Part shown: in pieces, positions 48,292-60,013 of the stretch
How the letters are laid out: each line of letters starts with the position of its first letter
How positions within the stretch are numbered: position 1 is the first letter of the stretch
Source of the DNA: Cryptomeria japonica
Taxonomy: Eukaryota; Streptophyta; Pinopsida; Cupressales; Cupressaceae
Assembly: GCF_030272615.1 (NCBI RefSeq)
Contig: NC_081412.1
Coordinates: 670,432,852 to 670,496,851, forward strand
Length of the DNA: 64,000 bases
Direction of reading: 5' to 3'
Notes under the pieces: generated by a model
Databases searched by the model: none
What the model saw: only the letters and a program-made list of their open reading frames with translations
What the model was told of the DNA's origin: nothing
Translations under genes and position numbers: made by a program

Positions 48292-48599
48292 TGTTGAAAT
48301 GTGATGACTTATCAACAAAGTACTGTACACTCAGCCTAGAAAGGCCAACTTTGTTTTTGCCCTAAAAATGCATGTTATAAGTGGCTAGGATGCTTAAGGC
48401 ATTGTAAGGTTGATGTACTATTTTTGTTGGATAATAAGAAAGATTGGATGGCTGTGTATGGTGGATGTAACCCATTCTTGGTGAACCACATTAAATCTTT
48501 GTGTTATTTGTGTCCTATTTTATTTCTTTATTTTTTTTATTTAAATCTGCATATAATTGTTAGTTCATATTTGCTTCAAATCTGCTTGAAACCCTAATA
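48292..48599 (+). repeat. Copia B 3' LTR
   Basis: Follows the PPT. It matches the 5' LTR end to end except for the missing ~125-bp GC-rich block. Confidence 0.94.
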
Positions 48600-48604
48600 G
48601 AAGG
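48600..48604. repeat. Copia B target-site duplication, right copy (GAAGG)
   Basis: Exact match to 43,729-43,733. Confidence 0.92.
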
Positions 48605-50549
48605 ATGCTTTAATGAAGGCAGAACCTGAGAAAGCAAATCTTGTCTTGACTAAGCCCACTTTGGCCAAAGTCATTCCTCCTAGATAGTATGTAATGTATA
48701 AGAAATTGGGATATAACATGGTAATGCCTAGGAGGGATGAACCTTATACATCAAAGGGAAAGAGGCCAATGGAGGTTTCCCTTCAATCAAAAGCTTCTCC
48801 AAAAAGGCAGAGGTTGGAAAAAGAGGCACAGTCAAGTGAATCCCTATATTCTCCTTCTGAATCCCCATTATTTATAGGTGATGAGCAGGCAGTTGCTGAG
48901 AAATTACTGCAACTAGGAAGCTTAGGGGAGATTGCATGTACATATGGAGAATTGCAAGAAGGGATGCTAGAAGAGCCAACAGGTGCCAAAATGGACCTGA
49001 CTATTGAAGAATTTGTAGGTAGAGAACTGGATCCTATCATTAAGCATGCCACTAATGAATTTTTGGCTGATAACAGTTTGGTAAAGACAAGAGCCTTTAT
49101 GCAATTTCTTTGGCGAATGCATATAGGGCAGTTTAAAGAAAGGTGTGAAAAGGGGAAAGTTGAACAACCCCATAAGGATACATCTATTTTTGAAGCAGAA
49201 ATAAAGCAAGAAATGGTGAGAGAGTTTGAAGCAATTACCCCTGAGGAAGGGAGAAAATTGATTGCAGAAGTTGGAGTGCTAATTCTCCCAGAATGGGACA
49301 TAGTCGATGCAATAGTTTTTGATGCAGTAAGGAAGGAGAACAAGCCTTAGAGGAAATGGATTATAGTATTAACCATGCAGCCCTTGTAATGTGGTCACTT
49401 AAAAGAGAGGAAAATAAAAGAAGGAGATATTTCTCAGAATATGATTACTTAGGGGGCATGATTATGAAAAGAGTCAGAGACACAAGGGTAGTAGAAGTTG
49501 CTAGCACGACCTTAGAGTCTGCTAAATTCGGCATGGCAGTGGCTGAAAAAGAGGCCAAGGAGAAAGCAGATCTCCATGCAAAATTAGAGGTAGTCCTAAA
49601 GGCTTATAATAAAGCAAATCTTGATCTAGCTTCTAAAGATGGCACTATTGCAGAGCTGAAGAGTAAATTGGAAGGACAACATCAAAGGGGTGAGTCTTCC
49701 CAACTGATGATTGCTTCTTCTCCTACTAAGCCCCCTCCTTCTAGGCCAATTATTGAATTCCCTCCTTCGCCCATGACTCCTGGTTTCCAATCAGCTTAGA
49801 AAATTCAGGATGAGATTGATATATTGAGGCAAGCTCAAACATTTTTTGCAAATAAGTATGAGGAAAAGACCAAGGATACTGTTTTGAGGTTTGCCGATAC
49901 TATTGGGCCAACAATTGTGCATATACATATGGGAAGGGTAATGAGTCTTTTAAATTCTTTCAAAGAAGAAAAGGCTACTTTGGAGCCAATTTTGGATAAA
50001 TGGACTACTAGAGAGGTGGATTTGAACACTATATATTATTTGTCTTAGGGAGAAGAAGGTGTTGATGTCATAATTAGACCTACTTGTGAATTAGAAAATG
50101 AGTTGTCCAGGTTTACGGTAGATGGAGTTAACATTGAAAGGAGGGCAAACTTGTACCGAATGGAGTATGCAAGTGAAAAATTTGAATTGTTTCTTAGAGG
50201 TTTTTTGAGCGCCAACAAGATAAAAGATAAAGAAGTATGGATTAAGGAGCTGGGTCATAAATTGTAGAGAATTAATAAAATTATAAACATGGATGATATT
50301 TCTTTATTTATTCAAACTATTGAGGAAATTGAGAAAATAAAATCACATTTCGGATTTTTGGAGAAGGAAGTCAAACAGTTGGCAAAATCATGGAAGAGTT
50401 GGAACAAACTGAAGAAAAAAATCATTAAATTCTCGTGGCCTGATGATGATACATTCAAAATATGGGAAACCAAATATATTTTGAAAGGAGCAGAAGCAGA
50501 GGAAGGTCCCACCGACGCCCCAACATGTGGCAGTTCACAAGCAACCTGA
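48605..50549 (+). pseudogene. Gene A, 3' part: unknown family with coiled coil
   Basis: With one GAAGG copy and copia B removed, the codon split at 43,733 is completed by 48,605-48,606 and the frame runs on (DALMKAEPEKANLVL) to a TAG before YVMYKKLGYN. The stretch to 49,350 has a basic, serine-rich region (SKASPKRQRLEKEAQSSES) and EEGRKLIAEVGVLILPEWDI. A frameshift near 49,345 leads to a frame open, apart from TAGs, to 50,549. It holds a long coiled coil (EKEAKEKADLHAKLEVVLKA), a proline-rich linker (SSPTKPPPSRPIIEFPPSPM) and another helical part. RKLIAEVGV-PEWD and YSINHAALVMWSL align with gene B. Function unknown. Confidence 0.65.
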
Positions 50550-51536
50550 TCTATAGAGGAATACTTTTCACAATCAGTTGCGCTCCTACTGGTACAATAT
50601 TTTGTAATTGGTGTAAGTTTTTTGGGGGAATTATGGTTAGGATAGGAATATTTTGTAGGGAAGTCTAAAGCTTGTCGCATCCTATTTTCTATAAGTGGAT
50701 ACCAGGACTACCTAGAATGGGGATCACCAGAATTTTGTATGAAAGCTCTGGCAAAATATATACATCCTTTTGTTTTGTCATTTTGAAGGATCATTTTGCA
50801 TCTATGTAAAAATGTGATGAGAGAATATTAATATACAATCAGAATATTTATGAGCCCACATCTATGTTGCCTTTGTGTCTGTATGCTTGTTATCATTTTG
50901 ATTAAATGATCTATGATTGTTTAGTTGTCTCCAAAAGCATGGGGTGTCAAGAATCTCTTTATCTCCAGTGAATTCCCTTGAAAAGAAATGATTATGATAG
51001 TATATTGAGAATAAGAATGCTTTTAGGACTTTAAAAGAAATATGCGAAGATCAGTTAATATAGAGTTTGGAATAATGAAAAACCCTATCTCATATTTAAT
51101 GAAACAACATGTGATGGCACATCATAGCAAATCAAATGACAAATTTATGAAGAGGATGAAGATAATTCATCAACACAAAAGCATGAACAATATTTAGAAA
51201 AGAGAAACCTTGAACCTTGTATATTAATCCTTAGAAAATGATTGCATACAAAAAATGTACTTGAAAATACTCCATTACAGTCTGTGTGCACAAAAAGATA
51301 CTTCTTCTTCCTATAGACTTCACTAATACATATAACTTGCAGTCCTTGCAAGTTGTATATATTTTCCCTGAATCCTAGATACCTTTACATACAAAATGAC
51401 TCATTATAAATCTACATGCTAAGAGATACAAATGAGAGAACACACCCTTTCATTAGCCTAAACAACTAACTGAACACCAACTAAATAGCCTAACTAAAAC
51501 ATCAATTGCACTACAAACACAAAACTAAATAATGAC
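50550..51536. other. Tail-to-tail interval between genes A and B
   Basis: AT-rich sequence with no gene. The first ~250 bases still carry a gene A-like frame (EYFSQSVALLLVQYFVIG) and may be the true gene A end or 3' UTR. Confidence 0.45.
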
Positions 51537-53590
51537 TTAATATTTTCGATCCAGCGGCAGTCCACACTTCTGAATGTGCCACAAATAGCCTTCATCTTTG
51601 TAGGTTGTTGTGTTGAATATTGCATCCTTGGCTGTGTTCTCAATCATGTAAAAGTTCTCCAACTGATCGGTCTTATCATTCATATCAAGAATATCCACCC
51701 TGGCAATGGCTTGGGCTACACTAAGCAAAGACCTACACTCAAAGAGCCATACAGTTTTATCCTTAATCACACTTGCATCATCTACCAATCTGGGAACCCC
51801 ATGCTGAATAATTTGCTGGCACTCATCAAATTCAGATCTCATTTCCTTCATAAATTCATCATGTGTGACAAGCAAACCCTAAACCTTCTTATTTACCTTT
51901 TCCCTAGTCGATGCATCTTGTAATAATAGGTTGAGTCTGTCTCGAATTCTGATATTAGAAACCATAGTGTCCATGTTTTTTTTTATATAAATTCCAGAAT
52001 TCATTCAATGCCTTCTCCATGTTATCATATCTTTTACTTATCAGTACACAAGCAATATCAGCCCTAATGCCCTTCATCTCCCTCTTGAACTTAGTGTGTT
52101 CATAAGCAATTTTTCATATTTCTTCTTCCAGTGGCCTCCTAAATCAGTAATTTGAGGGATCGGATGCCCACTCCTCTTAAGGGTTTCCTCATATAAAGCC
52201 TTATATTTATTTTTCTCTGCTATCTCGTGTTTCATCTAAGCCTTATTGAATTTTGAGATATTAATGCCTATGTCAGCAGTGACCATAGGATCTACTTTCC
52301 AACTTTTAGGGTCATCATGTGACCAAAAGCTTTATCCACATCTATTGTTTTTGGCCTTTTATTTGGGGGTTACAATGCCCATAAAAACATTTCTTGTTCA
52401 TCCAGATCATATCTCGATCCAATGAATATATCCTTAACCCCTTGGACATTCAACTTGAAGTCCTTATTTTCTGAATGTAACAAACTATCAAAAATAAAAG
52501 ATGCACTCAAATCCCATCTTGGGAAAAGAATAACACCTACCTCTGCTAGCAACTGCCTTCCTCTTTGAGGGGTCATTATCTCTATTTCTGCATCAATATC
52601 AGCTTTAAGCTTCTACAATATTTCCTCCTTATTCTCTAGTGTGATATTTGGCATTGCTTCCCTCAACTTCTTCCCTTTGAAGTGGTATAAAAATAATTTA
52701 AACTCTTTAGACTTGATGAACTGATCATCTGAAATAAATGAAGTGTGCTTTGTCATCCTCTCATCTATTTCTGTATTTAGCACAACAAGGAGCTTATCCT
52801 GTGCTTTTGGTTCTTTCTCTTTCTCAGGTGCATGGAGCTTGGAAACCACTTCGTTCTCCCTTGAATCACTTTGAGCTGGGTCTCTCTCCATGTTTTCTAG
52901 TCTCTATCTTCTCTCCTCCAATTTCTTCTCCGAGATCTCCATAACCTCTCCAAGCTCCCCCACTTCCTTATTTTTACACATGTCTTCAAACTCATCCTCC
53001 TGATGAAAGTAATCTCCCAACTCTTGTCTCTTCCTGCTTGTGTGGATGTAACCCTCAAGATCATAATGCGTTCTAGTCATGTGCTAGATTAGGTTGTATT
53101 CATCCACCATCTTCCTGTCAATAACCTCATATGCTCTGGTAGATACAATTTTAAAATCCTGTAAATGAAGTGTACCAGGGAGGAAGGCTTGCTTATGTGC
53201 ACCTCCAAAATGCTTGGCATTAGAGACACTTAATTTCCTTACAATTTTCAAAAAGACAATCCTATCTGGTGCAGGCTTCGGTAGCACATAGGGGTAACCT
53301 TCAAATCCATAGCACCAAACAAAAGTGAAGTTTTCGCATGAGTACCAATCACCCCAATTGTGATTAACCTTTGGATTAATCATCCCAAACAATAGCTTCC
53401 CTTTTGAGCTTGACCCTTCCATCTCTGCAAATTCCTTTACTCTATGCTCGGTAGCTCAGAATATTTCTCAATAAACACCTGATATCTTTCTGCAATAACT
53501 TTGTGCAAAATGTTGTTATGCGACACTGGCTATATATCCCAAGGAGTCCAACCTTGTACTTAATTACTACAATCTTGATGGATCTACTTT
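51537..53590 (-). pseudogene. Gene B: diverged paralogue of gene A, opposite strand
   Basis: Read on the minus strand, 53,422-53,084 includes PKVNHNWGDWYSCENFTFVW and CYGFEGYPYVLPKPAPDRIV, matching the WGD...YGFKGTPYFLPYQVP segment of gene A. A linker with a stop leads to 52,891-52,613 (FLYHFKGKKLREAMPN, equivalent to gene A FLWRMHIGQFKERCEK), then 52,576-52,370 with RQLLAEVGVILFPRWDLSAS and YDLDEQEMFLWAL. A stretch rich in stops follows (52,370-51,880), then a final open piece (51,875-51,537) with FDECQQIIQHGVPRLVDDAS. The 5' third is missing: similarity ends near 53,590 at the edge of the ATCGGCATA repeat tract. Inactive. Function unknown. Confidence 0.65.
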
Positions 53591-53619
53591 GTGTGGCAAT
53601 GGACCTACTCAATGGATGC

Positions 53620-55180
53620 ATTTAATGGAAGCCCTTTTGTCAGTTTTTCACATCAAGACCTCGAATGGCTAGTCAGCGAAACTTTTCCCGATGATTCAAT
53701 TGTTTAGCGCTGTTTGTTATGATTTTATTGCTTTTCACCATTTGATCGGCACAATCTATTCTAACTGACTTATCGAGTCTCAAGATAGCAATTTTTCTCC
53801 TATCCAATGGTTCACTTTATCTCGATGGGAACTCCTTCAATTTTGGCTTTTCTTTTTGTTTTCACGCTCCATCGGCATAACTCTACCCAAAGCATTCACC
53901 TTCGATTTTCTTTTACTTAACCCATCAGGTATCGGCATAGTTCATTTTATGTCCCTCCGATGCCCCGATGATCTTAATATACCAATCTGCATTCTGACTA
54001 AGTCCCTCGTATTATCGACATAACTCACCCTGAAGAACGCCTAGCAACTCTCCATCCACCTTAATAGTCCTATCAGGATTCGGCATAGCATAAAAAATTC
54101 TTCTTCCGATGTCCTGATGAGTCCTCACTTAATGTTTACTTTATCAGTATAATTTACACTGATATCCCTACAGACGCTTTTATCTTCATTGAGGATCAGA
54201 ATAGCCTTTTTCTATTCCTCCCGAAGTCCCGATGACTCTCTGATGCACTTTTATGCTTTATTCTTCTGAGTCTGTTTTATCAATATAGGTAATACCGATG
54301 GTTCCACCTTCCGATTTTCCATGGCATCGGGGATCGGTCTAACTATTTTAGCAATATCTCGATATGGTCTTTTTCTCCAATGGGCCCACCTTCAGTTCCC
54401 TTTAGTCATCGGGTATCGGGATAGAATTTTCTCATTACTTTCGATCTCCCGATGCTATAAGTCCATGATCTGCATTGCCTTATTGTTACAAGTTACACCG
54501 ATAGGTTCATAAGTTACACCTTCTGCCTCATCAGAAAAAGCTATCCCAATGGTATGCCTTTATCAAGAGTGCGCACTGTACTGAGTTTTTTTTAAGTGCT
54601 TCAATGAATCCGCCCTCTGATTTATCGATATATGTTATGACAGTAATCCTTCTTTTCCTTTCCAGTGTTGTTTCATAGGGACTAATGCTGATAATTAAAA
54701 ATTTTCAATTTTGAACAAATGAGCCATCCACCTTGAATATTAGTGATCCCCACTATCCCGCATGGTCTGATACATATTAGAAAACAATCTCCCTGATGAT
54801 GTATGTTATCTCTATGAGTCTTCTTCCTTTCTTGATTGGAACCACTTTATCGGAGAAAGTCTTTTTGATAGAGTCACCTTCTTTATTTGGTGCATCAGGT
54901 ATCGGGGTAACATAAATTAGGACCTCCCGACGACCAGATGTCCTCGCTATGCATAAATCACATCGTCAGATATCACCTGACCTTCTCTTTTGTCGGGCCC
55001 CACCTTGGTTGCGAAGCCACGCTGGATAACGTTCGTGCATGTCCATCATGCGGTATAGTGACAACCGTTGGATCTGGATGTAACCTGCATGCCTTTTATC
55101 CTTTTTCCCATCCGATAACCGAAGCTGCCTCGATGACCGAAGATGACTTCATCGGCTCATCAAGATGACTTCGAGCCTGT
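53620..55180. repeat. Degenerate ATCGGCATA / CCCGATGA repeat tract
   Basis: Two alternating words recur at irregular intervals of about 70-150 bases. One is CATCAGGTATCGGCATAG-like (near 53,872, 53,928, 54,070, 54,190, 54,323, 54,409, 54,894). The other is TCCGATGTCCCGATGA-like (near 53,966, 54,106, 54,222, 54,443, 54,927). The same words occur between the palindrome units at 55.4-55.8 kb, at 34.95-35.25 kb and beside the long inverted-repeat arms at 37.6 and 40.9 kb, so this is probably the outer subterminal zone of the same MULE-type family. No gene. Confidence 0.7.
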
Positions 55181-55194
55181 TAATTCGAGCTTTG

Positions 55195-56070
55195 TTAAGC
55201 TCCAAAATAGATCTTTTGTACAACGTGTTAGTGATAGGTTAGTTAGTCGCAACCACTGATTACAAAATGGATGGTGTAAAATGGTCCACTAACACACATG
55301 TTAGTCAATCTGTAGTGACATTTTTGAGCCAAATTAGATGCACAATAGACCTTTCATACAACATGTTAATGACAGGTTAGTCAATCGCAACCACTAACTG
55401 CAAAATCGACAGTGTAAAATGCACGACTAACATGCATGTTAATCAAGACTCATCGGGTATCGATATAGCAAACTAAGACCACTCCCGATAGATGAAACAT
55501 ACTCCGATATGTCGAGGTCATCGACAGAGGTTGTGCCGATAGAGCTTACATATTTTCTTCACACCTATTTCATTAGTGAGATTTAAACCGATGAGTATGA
55601 ACAAAGGTCAAGTGAATTGGAGGCATACAGCGTGTTACTAACCGGTTAGTCAATCACAACCATTAACTACAAAATCGATAGTGTAAAATGCGTGACTAAC
55701 ATGTGTGTTAGTCAAGACTCATTGGGTATCGATATAGTAGACTAAGACCACTCCCGATAGCCGAAACATACTCTAATATGTCAAGGTCATTGACAGAGGT
55801 TGTGCCCATAGATCTCACAGATTTTCTTCACATTGTTTCATCGGTTAGATTTAAATCGATGAGTATGAACAAAGGTCAAGTGAATTAGAGGCATATTTCA
55901 AACAATCGCGGCTATTGTAGCTCCAAAAGAGACCTGTCGTACATCATGTTACTGATAGGTTAGTCAATCGCAACCGTTAACTGCAAAATTGATAGTGTAA
56001 AACACGTGACTAACAGACGTGTTAGTCATTCTATACTATCTTTTTCAAACGAGAATAGATGCGTCCATTT
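55195..56070 (+). repeat. MULE left subterminal repeat cluster with 269-bp tandem duplication
   Basis: Four forward units begin near 55,195, 55,340, 55,600 and 55,917. Units two and three, with the CATCGGGTATCGATATAG spacer behind each, form a direct tandem duplication of period 269 (GGTTAGTCAATC at 55,375 and 55,644). Near-palindromes lie at 55,287-55,306, 55,425-55,444, 55,694-55,713 and 56,008-56,027. Confidence 0.85.
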
Positions 56071-56480
56071 CCAACACATACCACTGATATCTCTGAAAAT
56101 GTTCAAGACCCTGCTCTATGCTAATCCTCCAAAAGTGCTTCTGCAATGAAACTAATTGTGAAGATGAGGATTGCCAGAATGCCATAGTACTCAATGTTCC
56201 CTTCAATATTGCCCAACTGATGCTTTTTCATGAAGATACTACAACATATCACCTATACATAGAATCCACCAATAAATGCTCTTATGATGAAACTAAAAGT
56301 GTCCATATATAGCACAAAACTATTTTGTAAAAATATGTGCTAACAGGATGAAGGTCTAACAGTAAAGTAGCTTTGGTCATTTGTGCCAAGCGACCAATAT
56401 CATGGCAAACACATTTGACATCAACCACTATCTCAAAACACTATCACATTGAAGATATCATCATTATGGTTGTTTACTGT
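56071..56480. other. MULE interior upstream of transposase, no gene seen
   Basis: A 64-codon ORF at 56,118-56,312 (QKCFCNETNCEDEDCQNAIV) looks protein-like and could be an early exon or chance. Nothing else is supported. Confidence 0.35.
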
Positions 56481-59395
56481 TGATGATATCTCTTTCTTTG
56501 TCTGATATGTACAGGACCAAAATGGGAAAACACTGGAAATGGCAGGACATTATGGTATTGGAAGTTCAAGATGATGGTGAAGGTTTGCATCATTTATGTT
56601 CAAGGGATATTCAGTGGATGCCAATTTGTGTCAAAAATCATTCAACAACAGACCTGTGTGCAACAATTCCATTGGGTAGATTGGATGCATTCATCAGAGG
56701 GGAATCGTTGTGCGAAGGTGTTGAAACCCAATTCCTCTGAAAGTGACCCACTGAGCACAATAGTGCTGTGGACAACATGCATACAACAAAGATGTATAGC
56801 CGATTCATAGACACATTCTTTCCTATTCTTTGTCTAGGTTTAATGACATTATGACTATAGTTGATAATAGGAGAGTTGTTTTTGAAGGTATTGGTGTTCA
56901 TATGGACCATAAGACAATAGGAAAAAGTTGTCGAATAAGAAGCGCGCGCAGGCATATCAGAAAAAAAGAGGTAGTACATGCCACTTCATTGTTAAGGGGT
57001 TATATGGTAGGCCAGATGTGGCCATCTTGATATTGAAGCAACCCTTGCATGTAAACAAGAATGGTGAAGCTTGTCATGGCATCGATGATACTAGCAATGA
57101 GTTGCGCTCTCAATTTGCACCAAACCTTTCTGATGAATGCAAAGCATATATAGAGAGGTTGTTGCTGATGGATGTGAGCATTGATGCTATTGTGGAAAAA
57201 CATCTTGATGATCCCATTTTTCATGACATGTTGAAGAAGAGATTCATTCATCACACGCAAGGATGTTATGAATGCGGTGACGAGGGTCCATTCTATTCGG
57301 TCACAAAAGCATGTGCGTGATGCCACTAGCATCTTAGAGAGGAAAAAATAGGATGAGGCAAATTTCTTTTTTTTTTCCAGTAGCCACAAGGTGCTAATAG
57401 ACTTTTCATTATGGGAATACAAATGGCTTGGATGCTTGACATGATGGTACGATTCTCAGATGAATCAATCATCTCAATGGATTCAACATTCATAACAAAC
57501 AAATACGAGGTAAGTCTCTTCGAACTTAACCTGTTTTCATGCAGCCCATTTGATTTGTGGATGGTCATGATCTTCCTGTTTGTTGTTTAAAACAGTGTCA
57601 ATTGTATTCATGTCTCATCTTCGATGAGCAGCAATCGGGGGTGCCTGTTACATGGGCTGTGACATCAAGGAACAAGATCGAGGATATCCAAGTAAGGTTG
57701 ATGGAGTTGCGGACATGAGGAAAGGAAAAGAGGCCTGATTTGAGGATCAATGCATTTATTAGGGATGATGCGAGTGCAAAGATTCAAGCTATAGAGTAAG
57801 TGCAAGAGAAAAAAAAATTCTACATGAAATCAAACATTATGATATTGTGGTCTACGTTTTATTTCAAATGAGCTAGCTCCCGACTTAGCCCAATTAAACA
57901 TTTTTTTCATAACATGAGTGTTTTTGAATGTCGTTTCATACTTTGTATTTGGCACGTGCGTTGAGCATGGTTGAAGAATGTGTACAAGTATGTAATGAAG
58001 GAAAGAGTAATGGACATTTTTCACCGTCTAGGGGCGATAATGATGGCAAAGCATGAAAGTGACAACATCACTGTGGAGGAGCTGCACACTTTCTTTGCCA
58101 AATTTAGTGATCGGCCACATTTTCTAGAGTACTTCTACAACACATGGTGTCAAGGAAAAGGCCATATCAGTGAGTTCGACATTAGATTTGAGTGGTGGCT
58201 TTATAACTTGTTACCCATTTTGGTTGTTGTTTGGTAGTTGACATCCTACTCCTATTTTTAATTTCTTTATTTCAATTTTTTTTTTGGCCAGCTATGTGGG
58301 CGAAAAACTTTAGGAATTTTTCTCATGCTAACTAGGATACAAATAATGCCATCGAATCATACCATGGAAAATTGAAGTCGTTGCACCTAAGAGATGATAA
58401 AAAGACATGCTCGAGAAGGATGGACAATTTGTATTTTGTACTTGTGTATAAAATGGAACCATTCTACCAGCATAAGCGAGAATTGCAGAATTTTGGATTT
58501 ATCAAAAATGGCATGTTGACACATTTGTAAACTAGTATGGGGAGGGAAAAGGCAATTCCTGATGCCAATTGTGTTCTAGACAACACTACTTCTGGTTGGT
58601 ACTAGGTGAAAAGGCAGTCCTCGTGCAACTAGTATGTGGTTAGGAAATTTGCGGATCACTTCTACATCTGTGAATGTCCATGGAGTTTGCGAGGAAACAT
58701 GTGCAAGCATGCATTGAAGGTTGTTGCAATGGTGAACAATTCATTCCATGATTCACGTGTTGCAGGTAAGTGGATGTTCGTGAATGTTGATCTTTGCTAA
58801 CTTAAAAGATGTGTACTTCACTCTAAGATCTTGATTCATACAGATCCTATTCCTATGCCGACTTCAACATCTGCTAATACTAATGAAAACCCAACACCTG
58901 AACCTGTTGTCGATAGGATTTTATAATGCACATACAAATTTAGAGGATGTGGACATCGTAATGTGGAACGAAGAAAACAGAAAGTTAAACATATTTTCAC
59001 AAACAATGTCAGGTTCAAGCGATAAAGTAATGACATTTGTAGGCTGTTTGGATAGGTTCATGGCTGATCTTCAGAATGCCAATGCCATGTCATTTGATTT
59101 TAGTCTGTCTATCGATCTAGCCAATACAACCACCGAATGTATGTGGCCTTGGTTTAGTGCAAGTCGGATCTGTCATCGCAATCGACGACAACATAGGAAG
59201 AGTACTACGAGTGAGATTTGTCATGATGTTCAGCAACCTATCACCTTTGAGTTCCCCTTTGAGACTTCTAGGAGGAGAAGAGGAAAGAGGCAATTGGACC
59301 AAGCACCAGAACCACATGTCCTTTCCAATCCATCGGTTGTGTCTGATATAGGTTGGTACTCTAGTGTCACCTATAAGTGGTTTCTAAACATGTGA
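56481..59395 (+). pseudogene. MULE transposase with SWIM zinc finger, multi-exon, broken
   Basis: Exon fragments follow the order of plant MULE transposases, which cut and paste the element. At ~56,930-57,100 a DNA-binding-type part reads CHFIVKGLYGRPDVA, and HVNKNGEACHGIDD follows. WMLDMMVRFSDESIISMDST (~57,422-57,481) carries the first DDE aspartate. A GTAAGT...AACAG intron (57,510-57,595) leads to LIFDEQQSGVPVTWAVTS and FIRDDASAKI. A second likely intron (57,796-57,918) leads to FILCIWHVR-stop-AWLKNVYKYV. Then NAIESYHGKLKSLHL (~58,350) has the catalytic E. The SWIM motif CECPWSLRGNMCKHALKV is at 58,669-58,722. A variable C-terminus runs to 59,395. TGA or TAG replaces R, Q and W codons at several places. 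Confidence 0.88.
57510..57595 (+). other. Likely intron in MULE transposase
   Basis: GTAAGT donor after AAATACGAG and AACAG acceptor. It joins MDSTFITNKYE in frame to CQLYSCLIFDEQQ, as in uninterrupted MULE proteins. Confidence 0.75.
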
Positions 59396-60013
59396 ATGTT
59401 GCACGTGTTTATTTAGTCATCATGTCTTGTAGTCGATGAAAGTGATCCACACTTATGTGTGATAGTGTTCGACACCCCCTCAACACCTGGCCATAGGAGT
59501 CCTCATCGACGATTGGCTTTTGATCATCTTTTACATAGACAGAGATCACAGAGTGATCCCCACTGATACTAATTTTGGTATTATTTGTTCAGATTAAGCT
59601 TTATGTTTGTAACTATGTCATCTATGTGCTTGATGTTTAGCCATTCTTCATTTAACCTATTGCATAATATGGAACAACTTTTTTTATTGTAGTTGTGTTG
59701 TAATGTTTACTATTACTGTCCCTAAGCATCTTTTATAATGTATCTTTGTATGCAAGTCCATTATTTTTCACCTTGTTTTATCACTAAATGGCTTTCACAT
59801 ACACGTCGGGCGACAGGCGCAGGTTTTATGCAACTTAAATTTAAGTATTACGCTTTTATGTCTTCAATTTATTGAATGTTCTAGTTAAATAATTAATAAT
59901 CTTATGGTGTGATTATGTCTTGCATTTTTTTAGTGCCCTTAACACTCTTATGTCTTACATTTATTTAATGCTATAATTATATTACTAACACTCTTATTGT
60001 ATGTATCTGTAGA
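59396..60013. other. MULE interior, no gene seen
   Basis: AT-rich sequence without a sustained frame. Confidence 0.45.

Larger units (their letters stand above)
43734..48599 (+). mobile_element. Ty1-copia LTR retrotransposon inside gene A (copia B)
   Basis: A complete 4.87-kb element of Tnt1/Tork-like organisation: 5' LTR (43,734-44,167), perfect Met-tRNA primer site TGGTATCAGAGC (44,170-44,181), gag, protease, integrase, reverse transcriptase, RNase H, PPT AAGTGGGAGA (48,281-48,290) and 3' LTR (48,292-48,599). Both LTRs begin TGTTGAAATGTG and end in CCCTAACA or CCCTAATA. GAAGG flanks it on both sides. It is younger-looking than copia A because the protein domains are long and mostly in frame. 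It is still inactive through ~15 stops and at least three frameshifts. Confidence 0.96.

Noticed and set aside
48783-49343. 186-codon minus-strand ORF
   Set aside because: Antisense of gene A, whose + frame has a gene B homologue.
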